A stretch of DNA of 25,420 nt. It comes from an uncultured Agathobacter sp. GTDB lineage: Bacteria > Bacillota > Clostridia > Lachnospirales > Lachnospiraceae. Shown piece after piece: positions 6,937 through 14,935 of this stretch. The notes beneath the pieces were generated by a model. It saw only the letters and a list, made by a program, of their open reading frames with translations, was not told the origin of the DNA and did no database searches. Position 1 is the first letter of the stretch. Every line of letters begins with the position of its first letter. The translations under genes were made by a program, and so were the position numbers. The stretch spans positions 1-25,420 of the forward strand of contig CAKRDT010000028.1 of the NCBI GenBank assembly GCA_934316545.1, in the 5' to 3' direction.

Positions 6937-9879
6937 ATGAAAGGACGGAACAATTTAAAACGATATGGATCTATAGTGCTTAGTCTGACATTATTGTTTT
7001 CTATGCTTTCTCCGAATACTGCGCTGGCAGATCAGGGAGAGAATTCGAGGAAAGAACAGAATCTGTACGATACAGAAAGAGAAGTAGAACAGGCGACAAC
7101 ATTTCCGGTTCAAGCCATCCATAAGACGGGAGATGACAGGGAAAACTTTGTGATCGTTATTATGGGAGAGGGCTATACGAAGGAGCAACAGGAACAATTT
7201 TTACAGGACGCAACGGAAAAAGTACAAGGCATGTTAGAGTGGTCTCCTTATAAAGAATATTCGGACAGGATCAATATATATGCGATACAGACAGTGTCCA
7301 ATGAAGCTGGTGTGATGAATGAAAAAACGAATCTGGATACCTGTTTTCATGTACGTGCATACGGGAAATCCTGCTTTTTTTCAAACGGCGGTGAAGAGAA
7401 AGCCAAGGAACTGAGGGCGGAGCTGGAGAATCAATATCTGGATACAGGGGCAACTGTCGGAACCATCCATATTATTTGTAATACGACTGCCAATATTGGA
7501 TCGTCATCCAATTCACTTTTTTCTTTTTCGGCCAATTCTGAGGAGAATGAACGGGGAGATGTTATGACCCACGAAATGGCGCATAGCATTGGAAGATTAG
7601 GCGACGAATATGACAAAAAGCTGATGGGAGAAAATATTTCCGACACATCGGATCCGGATAAGATTAAATGGAAGAAGCTGTTAGGCTTTCGCGGAGTGGG
7701 AATAACGGCAGCTGGAACAGAAAGTGTATTTGCACCGGGGCGTGTCTGCATGATGAGAGATCTTGGAAACCCTTTCTGCGAAGTGTGCAAGATGGAGCTG
7801 GCACGCAGATTAAACAACCGTGATTATGTCAGCAGACCACAATCTGTTTATGTGTGCGATCCTGAAATTACAATTCCGCATAATAGAACGGGAACACTTG
7901 ACAAAGATAGCGAAACATACCGGATCAATGAGAAAAACATTATAAAGGCTAATGGACATGATCTGGAGTTTCGTACAGTCGTACAGAACATGGTGGATGG
8001 AAAGCAGAATTTGAAGATGACCTTCCGCATTATCGGAGCAGATCATACGGTTAAATATGAAGCAGAAAAACAATATACCGTTCAGCCACACAGTAACTGG
8101 TATGATCCGGATGCAGCAAGGGAGTCTCTGTCTGTCATACTTTCCAATGTGACCGGTTTGTCGTATGGGGACAGACTGGAAGGTCAGGTCATTGATGAAG
8201 CGACAGGGGAGATTCTGGCTACCGACAAGACGGCAGAACAGAAGTGGAGTAGCGTAACACTCCGCTATATGCTAAAAAATGAAGACGGGACAAAAAGCGC
8301 AGTGCCTGATGTGGCACCTGCGACCGTATATGTACCGAAAAATTCTGCATATACCTTGAGAAACCCGGATTTATATGGCTACACATGCGTAGGAAACAGT
8401 GAGGATCAGGGACAGATAAATATCACAGAGGATCGTCAGGAGATTATTTATTATTATCAGAAAAATGGTGGACGGCTAGAGATACAGACGGCGCCGGTTT
8501 CTGTGACTTATGATGGAAAACCTCATACCTTTGATGTTCGGACGGAAGATGGTGTGCAGATTCGTTACAGCCTGACGGGAAACGGACCGTATACACTGAC
8601 GGAGCTGCCATATTACACACAGGCAGGTACATATAAGATTTATTTTAAAGCAGAAAAGCCTTCTTTTATCTCATCATATGGGGAGGCTGTTTTAGAAATA
8701 GCAAAGGCTCCTGCCAATCTGCAGCTGATAGCCAAAACCGATAAGCTGAAAGGCGCGGGAAAAGTGGAATTGGAGCTTGGCAGACAGGGGATTCCGGCAG
8801 ATGCCGAGTTACATATGACCTGTGATGTTTCCGGGATCACATTGCAGGAAAAGGAAAAGGATCATTGGATTGCAGCGCTTCCGAATGAAACAAAAACATA
8901 TACATTTACGGTATTCTATCATGGAGATGATAACTATGCGGAAAGTAAGGCGGATTGTAAAGTTAGTGTAACCGCAGATGATTCCCAGACCGGTGGAGTT
9001 TCGGGAGGAGGTTCCGGTGGATCATCAGGAGGTAGTTCCGGCGGAGTTCCCGGAGGTAGTTCGGGAGGAGTTGCAGGAGGTAGTTCCGGTGGAGTTTCAG
9101 GAGGTGGTTCGGACGGTGCTTCCGGTGGAAATCCGGGCGGATCAACGGGTAATGCTCCGTCGGAGTCTGATGCACCACAGGCACCGGAGCATTCAAAGGA
9201 AGAACCTGATATTGTAGCTCCGCCTGCAACAGAGACTCCTGTGCAGATCGAGAATATTACTGTCAAAGCAAAGGCTGTAGTGAAAAACGATACCGTGAAG
9301 GTAAAGAATGTTGCAGCAGGTCTGAAAAAAGCAATTGCGAAGGCAGAAAAAGAATCAGGCAGCAAGATAAAAAATTTGCCTATTGAAATAAACCTTGATA
9401 CAGGAAAAAGTAAAAACTGTAAGAATCTGCATCTGGAAATAGACAAGACGACGATGAATTTACTTGTCAAAAAGAACGTAAAAGAGTTAAACATAAATAG
9501 TGGAAATGTAAATCTTACGATAGATTCGAAGTCGATAAAAGAATGGAAGAAAGAAATGAATTCGGGTGTTGTTTTCAAAATCCAAAAAGTGGACAATAAA
9601 AAGCTTTCCGCCAAAGAAAGAAAGGTTGTTGGAAAACGTCCTGTTTATGATCTTTCTGTCGTAGATAGAAAGAAAAATCAGCCGTTCAAACAGAAAAAGG
9701 GACAGATTAAAGTTGCCATTTCATACAGGGCTTCGAAAAAGGAAAAAGAAGATGAAATTTTTGCATATAAGATTAATAAAAATGGTGTTGCGGTTAAGAT
9801 ACCGGGTTCTTATTATGATCCGGAGACAAAGACCGTGTGTTTTGTAAGTGATGGGGTTTTCAAAGTTGCTATAGGGTGA
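6937..9879 (+). CDS. Secreted M64-family (IgA-protease type) zinc metallopeptidase with adhesin-like domains
   Basis: Predicted secreted zinc endopeptidase related to the IgA proteases of gut clostridia. GGGAGGTG lies five bases before the ATG. Of 980 residues, 1-31 are a signal peptide ending in ALA, and about 65-300 form the M64 catalytic domain. It contains THEMAHSIGRLGDEYD (211-226): H212 and H216 are zinc ligands, E213 is the base, and D223 is the probable third ligand. MucBP-like (about 437-505), YDG/MBG-like (about 512-588) and Ig-like (about 590-680) segments follow. A Gly/Ser tract (684-745) leads to a Lys-rich C-terminal domain (770-980). No LPxTG or SLH motif is seen, so wall attachment is unproven. 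It is monocistronic by context, with a tRNA terminator before it and a 172-bp gap after. The peptidase family is firm; IgA as substrate is only by analogy. Confidence 0.88.
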   Translation: MKGRNNLKRYGSIVLSLTLLFSMLSPNTALADQGENSRKEQNLYDTEREVEQATTFPVQAIHKTGDDRENFVIVIMGEGYTKEQQEQFLQDATEKVQGMLEWSPYKEYSDRINIYAIQTVSNEAGVMNEKTNLDTCFHVRAYGKSCFFSNGGEEKAKELRAELENQYLDTGATVGTIHIICNTTANIGSSSNSLFSFSANSEENERGDVMTHEMAHSIGRLGDEYDKKLMGENISDTSDPDKIKWKKLLGFRGVGITAAGTESVFAPGRVCMMRDLGNPFCEVCKMELARRLNNRDYVSRPQSVYVCDPEITIPHNRTGTLDKDSETYRINEKNIIKANGHDLEFRTVVQNMVDGKQNLKMTFRIIGADHTVKYEAEKQYTVQPHSNWYDPDAARESLSVILSNVTGLSYGDRLEGQVIDEATGEILATDKTAEQKWSSVTLRYMLKNEDGTKSAVPDVAPATVYVPKNSAYTLRNPDLYGYTCVGNSEDQGQINITEDRQEIIYYYQKNGGRLEIQTAPVSVTYDGKPHTFDVRTEDGVQIRYSLTGNGPYTLTELPYYTQAGTYKIYFKAEKPSFISSYGEAVLEIAKAPANLQLIAKTDKLKGAGKVELELGRQGIPADAELHMTCDVSGITLQEKEKDHWIAALPNETKTYTFTVFYHGDDNYAESKADCKVSVTADDSQTGGVSGGGSGGSSGGSSGGVPGGSSGGVAGGSSGGVSGGGSDGASGGNPGGSTGNAPSESDAPQAPEHSKEEPDIVAPPATETPVQIENITVKAKAVVKNDTVKVKNVAAGLKKAIAKAEKESGSKIKNLPIEINLDTGKSKNCKNLHLEIDKTTMNLLVKKNVKELNINSGNVNLTIDSKSIKEWKKEMNSGVVFKIQKVDNKKLSAKERKVVGKRPVYDLSVVDRKKNQPFKQKKGQIKVAISYRASKKEKEDEIFAYKINKNGVAVKIPGSYYDPETKTVCFVSDGVFKVAIG
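9004..9123 (+). repeat. 24-bp tandem repeats inside the M64 gene (Gly/Ser linker)
   Basis: Five imperfect 24-bp copies start at 9004, 9028, 9052, 9076 and 9100 and encode eight-residue Gly/Ser units of the type GGSSGGV plus P, A or S. Differences are mostly at third positions. The in-frame period makes copy-number change tolerable, so linker length may vary between strains. Confidence 0.85.
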
Positions 9880-10051
9880 AATTCATAAATTTTATCCGGA
9901 TCGTGTTTCCGGCACCTGTGTCGGAAGTATGGCGTTCTCACCGATAGAGGTTCGCAGAGATGAAAGAATTCTTAAGGGAGTACCATCAATGCAAAAAACA
10001 TCATATATCACAGTTTGAGATATTAAATTATTACAGAAAGGAACAACAATT
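9880..10051 (+). other. 172-bp intergenic region before the chemoreceptor gene
   Basis: It contains a stable hairpin at 9907-9926: TTCCGGCA, loop CCTG, TGTCGGAA, with one G-T pair and no following T-run. No clear promoter and no riboswitch class that I recognise are visible. AAAGGA at 10037-10042 is the ribosome binding site of the next gene. Confidence 0.5.
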
Positions 10052-11764
10052 ATGAAGTCAAAAAATGGTACCATGAAAACGAAATTGGAAGGTCTGCATT
10101 TGCAGGAAAGAATTAATTATGGCTATAAAAGAGTCATTAGGATGATGCTGGCTTCGGGAATGCTGTCGATCATCATTATTGGTATATTATTTGCAAATAT
10201 GATGAATTATGTAAAGAATGTCAACGCAGCGGACCAGGCGGTAAAGACCTGCAGAATCAATGTCAATGCAGCAGCAAGAAACATCCGCGAGATGGCGTTA
10301 AATAAAGATATTTCTACTTATGATAATTATGAACAGACCGTGAAAAATCTTCTTCAGATCGTAGATGAACAGATGAAGACCTTAAAGGGAACCGGCGTTG
10401 TTTCTGATGAACTATACACAGAATATGCAAATGCACTTGCTGATTGGGGAACTGTCGGCTATACTATTATGGAAGAAATAAGAGCAGGAGATAGCGATCA
10501 GGCCGTTGATGAGATTTTGAATCAATGTACACCGGCATTAAACAAATTGGTAGAGATCGCTAAAAAATTAGATGTGGTGACAGATAAGCTGAGTGCACAG
10601 GCCGTCAGAAGTACCATTCTCTGCGCGATTGCAGGGTTTACTATCATTGTTGTCTTTCTGCTTTGCGCGTGGCTGATATCAAAGAAGGTTGCGAAAATGG
10701 TACTAGAAACGATTCTTGAGCCGCTGCATGCGATCGAGGATGTTGCAAAGGAACTGACAGAAGGAAATCTGCACAGCACATTGGAATACCGTTCAGAGGA
10801 TGAGATCGGAAAACTGGCTCATAGTATGCGAAAATCCATACGCATTCTGGGAACCTATGTGGATGATATTGACCGTGCAATGAAGCTTTTTTCAGCGGGC
10901 AATTTTGACGTTCAGCCGGAGGTTGAGTGGAAGGGTGATTTCATCGGTATCCTGAATTCCTTTATGACATTCGAGCAAAGTATGGCAGATACGGTAAAGG
11001 GAATCCAGCATGTATCCGACGAAGTATCCAGCGGCGCAGAACAGGTGGCTTCAAGCTCAAATGATCTGGCGGACGGAGCAACAAACCAGGCTGCGGTTGT
11101 TGAGGAACTGACAGCAACAGTAGCAGGGGTTTCGGAACAGGTAAAACAGAATTCACAGTCGGCAAAGGAAATCAGCGGAAAAGTAGATGATCTTGGTAAC
11201 TCTATTATAGAGAGCAATGGCAAGATGAAAGAGATGCTTGATTCTATGCACGAAATTAACGAGGCATCACAGGAAATTGACAAGATTATTGCAACAATCA
11301 ATGAGATTGCGTCACAGACCAATCTGCTTGCTTTAAATGCTTCGATCGAAGCGGCCAGAGCCGGAGAAGCAGGCAAGGGCTTTGCAGTGGTAGCAAATCA
11401 GGTTAATAGCCTAGCGGATCAGAGCGCGGAAGCGGCTAAGGAATCCGCAGCACTGATTGAGCGTTCTGTGAAGGCTGTGGAAAAAGGTATGGTAGTTGCA
11501 GGCGAGACGGCAACACAGCTGGAAGATGTTGCGGAAGGATCGAAGATCATTACCGATGAGGTGAATGGCATCGCAGATACGTTGGAGACCCAGACTACGG
11601 AAATCCTGCAGATCAATGAGGGCATTGAACAGATTAATGATGTGGTGCAGACGAACTCTGCAACCTCGGAGGAATGTGCAGCTGCAAGTGAACAGATGAG
11701 CAGTGAGGCTGATAATCTGCGTGCGATGATCCGTAAGTTTAAAGTTGCAAAATTTGAAAAATAA
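10052..11764 (+). CDS. Methyl-accepting chemotaxis protein
   Basis: Predicted transmembrane chemoreceptor that feeds CheW/CheA. Of 570 residues, TM1 is about 31-51 and the extracytoplasmic four-helix-type sensor 52-186. TM2 is 187-209 and HAMP about 211-264; a linker or second HAMP-like segment follows to about 318, then the long signalling coiled coil. The hairpin tip reads QTNLLALNASIEAARAGE (422-439), as in canonical receptors. The next stretch is GKGFAVVANQVNSLADQS, where most receptors have (D/E)-E-V-R-x-L-A, so the usual Glu and Arg are replaced by Gln and Asn. No C-terminal CheR-tethering pentapeptide is visible. AAAGGA precedes the ATG by nine bases. A GGDEF gene follows after 65 bp, suggesting linked chemotaxis and c-di-GMP signalling. 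The ligand is unknown. Confidence 0.93.
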   Translation: MKSKNGTMKTKLEGLHLQERINYGYKRVIRMMLASGMLSIIIIGILFANMMNYVKNVNAADQAVKTCRINVNAAARNIREMALNKDISTYDNYEQTVKNLLQIVDEQMKTLKGTGVVSDELYTEYANALADWGTVGYTIMEEIRAGDSDQAVDEILNQCTPALNKLVEIAKKLDVVTDKLSAQAVRSTILCAIAGFTIIVVFLLCAWLISKKVAKMVLETILEPLHAIEDVAKELTEGNLHSTLEYRSEDEIGKLAHSMRKSIRILGTYVDDIDRAMKLFSAGNFDVQPEVEWKGDFIGILNSFMTFEQSMADTVKGIQHVSDEVSSGAEQVASSSNDLADGATNQAAVVEELTATVAGVSEQVKQNSQSAKEISGKVDDLGNSIIESNGKMKEMLDSMHEINEASQEIDKIIATINEIASQTNLLALNASIEAARAGEAGKGFAVVANQVNSLADQSAEAAKESAALIERSVKAVEKGMVVAGETATQLEDVAEGSKIITDEVNGIADTLETQTTEILQINEGIEQINDVVQTNSATSEECAAASEQMSSEADNLRAMIRKFKVAKFEK

Positions 11765-11829
11765 AGGAATCGGGCTTTCGTCTCATGGCATGATCTGAAC
11801 GTATATAAAATCTGATTAGGAGGAAAAAT

Positions 11830-13182
11830 TTGAACGAGATACAAAATATATGCAAATTCTTTTGGAATCTGAAGGAATATGTATATGTGGCAGATGTAGA
11901 GACGAATGAACTGGTGTATATGAACCGCAAGGCGCTGGATGACTATGGACTGGAGTCGCTGGATGAAGTCAGGGGCAAAAAGTGTTATGAAGTATTACAG
12001 CAGTCCTCTGTTCCCTGCGGGATGTGTACGAATGATAAGCTTTGTGTCGGAGCTTTTGAGGAGTGGCGCTATTATAATCCGGTGATCGATAAGTATCTGG
12101 TGTTGAAGGATACTCTGATCGAGGATCCGGAAACGAAGAAAAAGTACCGTGTTGAGATCTGTGTAGATATCAGCGAGGAACGGACACAGGACAAGGTGAT
12201 TCAGAAGTACCGGGACATGGAAACTCTTGTGAATGACAGTCTCAAGATCGCATTGTCTGCGGATACGCCGGATGAAACGATCAACATTATTTTAGAGAAT
12301 CTGGGGAAATCACTAAACGGTGAGAGAACCTATATTTTTGAAAAGAATGTGATGGGCGGGGACGATAACACCTATGAGTGGACGGCAAAGGGCGTCAGTC
12401 CGGAGATTGATAATCTGCAGAATCTTCCACCGGAAATCTGTGAGAACTGGTACCGGATCTTTGAGGAAGGCAAGAATGTTGTCATTGAGGATCTTGAGAA
12501 GATAAAGGAGAGTGATCCTTTACAATACGATAATCTGTACAGACAGGGAATCCGTTCGATCGTTGTTATCCCGCTGGATATAGAGGGTGAAATTACGGCA
12601 TTCTACGGAGTGGACAATCCGCCACCGGCGTCTCTGGAGTATACCTCCAATATGTTACAGATCATGGGATCGTTTCTTGCATCCTGTATCAAGCGGAGAA
12701 ATCTGATGCGCAAGCTGGAGGACATGAGCTACAAGGATCAGCTTACAGGGGCAGGCAACCGTTTTGCCTTAAATAGATATGTGCAGCAGATGGACAGGGA
12801 GCGGAGCATAGGTGTCATTTACTGTGATATTACGGGATTGAAATACGAAAACGATACGAAGGGACATGATTCGGGAGACCGGCTGATCATGAGAGCGTGT
12901 CATTGTCTGGAGAAGGTGTTTGAAGAGTTTGGCATATTCCGCATCGGCGGAGATGAGTTTTTAGTGCTTTGTCCGGAAATTACAAAGGATGAGCTGCAGG
13001 AGCGCATTGACCGCCTTAAGGAGCAGATGCAAGAAGACTCTGTGAATATGGCGATAGGACAGATCTGGCAGGAGCAGGCAACAACAGAACTGAATACTTT
13101 ATTACAGGAATCCGAGAAACAGATGTATATCGATAAAGCTGAATATTATAAAAAAAGCGGGATTGAACGCAGAAGGCGTTAG
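11830..13182 (+). CDS. PAS-GAF-GGDEF diguanylate cyclase
   Basis: Predicted cytoplasmic cyclase making c-di-GMP from two GTP. The start is TTG, with AGGAGG six bases upstream. Of 450 residues, about 10-120 are PAS-like, 130-290 GAF-like and 295-450 GGDEF. The active-site motif GGDEF (373-377) is intact. The upstream metal and nucleotide loop reads CDITGLKYENDTKGHDSGD: the first Asp, the Asn and the later Asp are kept, and the second Asp of the usual DID is Thr. No RxxD inhibitory site precedes the motif. The PAS domain has an unusual Cys cluster (C52, C63, C66, C72; KKCYEVL then PCGMCTN) that could bind metal or sense redox. It sits between the chemoreceptor and an unknown membrane protein, with only 54 bp to the latter. 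Cyclase activity is likely; the signal is unknown. Confidence 0.9.
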   Translation: MNEIQNICKFFWNLKEYVYVADVETNELVYMNRKALDDYGLESLDEVRGKKCYEVLQQSSVPCGMCTNDKLCVGAFEEWRYYNPVIDKYLVLKDTLIEDPETKKKYRVEICVDISEERTQDKVIQKYRDMETLVNDSLKIALSADTPDETINIILENLGKSLNGERTYIFEKNVMGGDDNTYEWTAKGVSPEIDNLQNLPPEICENWYRIFEEGKNVVIEDLEKIKESDPLQYDNLYRQGIRSIVVIPLDIEGEITAFYGVDNPPPASLEYTSNMLQIMGSFLASCIKRRNLMRKLEDMSYKDQLTGAGNRFALNRYVQQMDRERSIGVIYCDITGLKYENDTKGHDSGDRLIMRACHCLEKVFEEFGIFRIGGDEFLVLCPEITKDELQERIDRLKEQMQEDSVNMAIGQIWQEQATTELNTLLQESEKQMYIDKAEYYKKSGIERRRR

Positions 13183-13236
13183 ATATCATCCTGATTAGCT
13201 GCTATACTAAGATTCAATAGAAAACGGAGGCTTGAA

Positions 13237-14730
13237 ATGAGACAGTTCTATCGAATGACAGAAAATACGCAGAGTAAGCCATCACACCTTATCGTATCGA
13301 TCGTACTTGCGTTTGCTGTGATGGTTTTTGTAAATGGTTTTATCGGCGGTATGGGTGGGTTTCCCACCTTTATTGCATTTGTAAGTATGTTCTTCTGGCT
13401 TCGGACGAGGTGTGTGCAGAAGGATGGGATCACACATAGCGATAAGGCGGATGGACGCAGATATGTGGCACGCATGCTGTGTGAGTATTCTCTGGGATAT
13501 CTTGTTTTGTGGGGAATCTTCCGTCTGGGATATCTGATCTCCCGCGTGACCGGCTGGGGGAATATCAGCGGCAATGGTGTGATCGCCTATCTGCAGAGCT
13601 TAAATAGGATATCGATGCTGGAAAAGTGGGCATATCTGCTTGCCGGAGTGTGGATGTTTGCATTTGTGGTATCGCTTTTTCCGCTGGTGATCATAAGAGA
13701 ACGTGTGAAATGGATCCTGTATATGCTCGCAGATGGAATCGTGTTTGCGGGGCTTAGTATCGGGATCAGCAGAATCTGTGATCTGTTTTCGGACGGACGG
13801 AAGCATAAGCGGACGTACTGTATGATCGATCATCTTTTACTTTGTGAGATGAATGGTACGCAAGAGTTTTTGTTTATTGCGGCGGTAATTTTGCTGACGA
13901 TCGCGCTGCTGGTATTTGCTCTGTGGTATGCGGTAAAATGCCGGGAAGAGGAAGAAAAACGGGAGGCAAAACGGTCTGAAAGCAGCAGGGCGCGTGGAAG
14001 CAGAAAGCATAATCTGGTTGCCGCAGGTGCCGTCATTGGGGCGGTGGCTGTCGTTGCGGTGAGTATTTTGTTTATGCCGGAGAACTCCGTTGGTGGTTAT
14101 CATAAAGTCGCGGAATTTCTGACGAATGATTCAACACTCGGACCGATGTTATATAAAAATGAACTATATGTGCCGGTTAACGAGGAATTGGATCCTGACG
14201 AAAAAGGCGCAGCACAAGGATATCTTGCGGAACGTGATCAGGATTGCAGCACGCGTTTTTATCAGCTTGCTGTGGCGAATCTCTTATATTCGGATCCGGG
14301 CGGACGGGGGGATCGCCTTCAGATGCAGGGCGCAAGCAGCGGAGTTTATGCCCCGATGAGCGAAATCGAGGAAAAACAGGCCTGGAAGCAGGATGAGGTG
14401 TTTCTGCTTTGGGACGAGGATTGGGTATCGGAATCTGCGTATTCGCATGAACCGACAGGATATACGGCGTGCAACAGAGATTTTATCGAAGGTCTTGAGA
14501 TGCAGTTTCCGGATGCGCATTACATCGCATCGGATTTTGAGGATTACGATGCTTATTTTACGATCAGTGCCTATCCGGATATGGATACCGTTCTTGAAGA
14601 TGGTATGGTTCCGGGAAACTGGGTCGGATGTATTCTGGTAAAAAACAATAAATTTTATTACGACAGTTATGAAAACCAGATTACGGGAATCAGTCTTCAG
14701 CAGCTACTTGATATTCTTGGCGGATATTGA
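13237..14730 (+). CDS. Unrecognised polytopic membrane protein with large C-terminal extracytoplasmic domain
   Basis: I do not recognise the family. GGAGG lies six bases before the ATG. The 497-residue protein has about seven hydrophobic segments (17-35, 41-55, 82-101, 131-152, 159-178, 210-231, 259-280). A highly charged Glu/Lys/Arg loop (234-258) lies before the last one. Applying the positive-inside rule, this loop is cytoplasmic and the C-terminal 281-497 lies outside. That domain is acidic and rich in Tyr and Asp (SDFEDYDAYFTISAYPDMD). It has two conspicuous segments around YHKVAEFLTNDSTLGPM and GNWVGCILVKNNKFYYDSY, and no catalytic signature that I can name. It follows the cyclase by 54 bp with no terminator between, so co-transcription is likely. 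A terminator follows at 14747. Confidence 0.75.
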   Translation: MRQFYRMTENTQSKPSHLIVSIVLAFAVMVFVNGFIGGMGGFPTFIAFVSMFFWLRTRCVQKDGITHSDKADGRRYVARMLCEYSLGYLVLWGIFRLGYLISRVTGWGNISGNGVIAYLQSLNRISMLEKWAYLLAGVWMFAFVVSLFPLVIIRERVKWILYMLADGIVFAGLSIGISRICDLFSDGRKHKRTYCMIDHLLLCEMNGTQEFLFIAAVILLTIALLVFALWYAVKCREEEEKREAKRSESSRARGSRKHNLVAAGAVIGAVAVVAVSILFMPENSVGGYHKVAEFLTNDSTLGPMLYKNELYVPVNEELDPDEKGAAQGYLAERDQDCSTRFYQLAVANLLYSDPGGRGDRLQMQGASSGVYAPMSEIEEKQAWKQDEVFLLWDEDWVSESAYSHEPTGYTACNRDFIEGLEMQFPDAHYIASDFEDYDAYFTISAYPDMDTVLEDGMVPGNWVGCILVKNNKFYYDSYENQITGISLQQLLDILGGY

Positions 14731-14746
14731 GGCGTTTATTACCAGA

Positions 14747-14781
14747 TTGTTGCAATGATTCATTTGTTGCAACAATTTTTT
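14747..14781 (+). terminator. Terminator after the unknown membrane protein gene
   Basis: TTGTTGCAA (14747-14755) pairs perfectly with TTGCAACAA (14767-14775) around an 11-base loop, followed by six T. Confidence 0.85.
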
Positions 14782-14782
14782 A

Positions 14783-14809
14783 ATTCATAGGAAATTCCTT
14801 CCTATGAAT
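14783..14809. repeat. 27-bp palindromic repeat, copy 1
   Basis: An 11-bp perfect inverted repeat (ATTCATAGGAA with TTCCTATGAAT, loop ATTCC) sits directly after the T-run of a terminator. A 24/27 identical copy sits in the same position, after another terminator, at 22041-22067. This points to a small dispersed repeat or a shared regulatory site. Confidence 0.8.
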
Positions 14810-14935
14810 CAAAACGCTCCGCGGGGATGCGCACTTTATTTCAAAAATAAAAAGGAAATATGGGTTGGGCGTGGAATATTAATAACGTAGGCTATTTTTG
14901 TATTACGACAATTTTTGCAGTATAAAGGGGCAAAT

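Noticed and set aside
8934..9614. 226-codon minus-strand frame with a Pro-rich stretch
   Set aside because: The Pro-rich part is simply the complement of the Gly/Ser linker repeats of the M64 gene.
9941..9990. Lysine riboswitch (GATAGAGGTTCGC resembles its P1/P2 start)
   Set aside because: The other conserved parts (AGTA turn, GCCGAA segment, five-way junction length) are missing and the downstream gene is a chemoreceptor.
14915..14935. Upstream TTG start for dgt
   Set aside because: No Shine-Dalgarno before it, whereas AAAGGGG is well placed for ATG 14936.
14815..14935. Promoter for dgt (TTGGGC with TAGGCT, or TATTAC further down)
   Set aside because: Neither -10 nor -35 matches are good enough to call a site, although a promoter is expected here.
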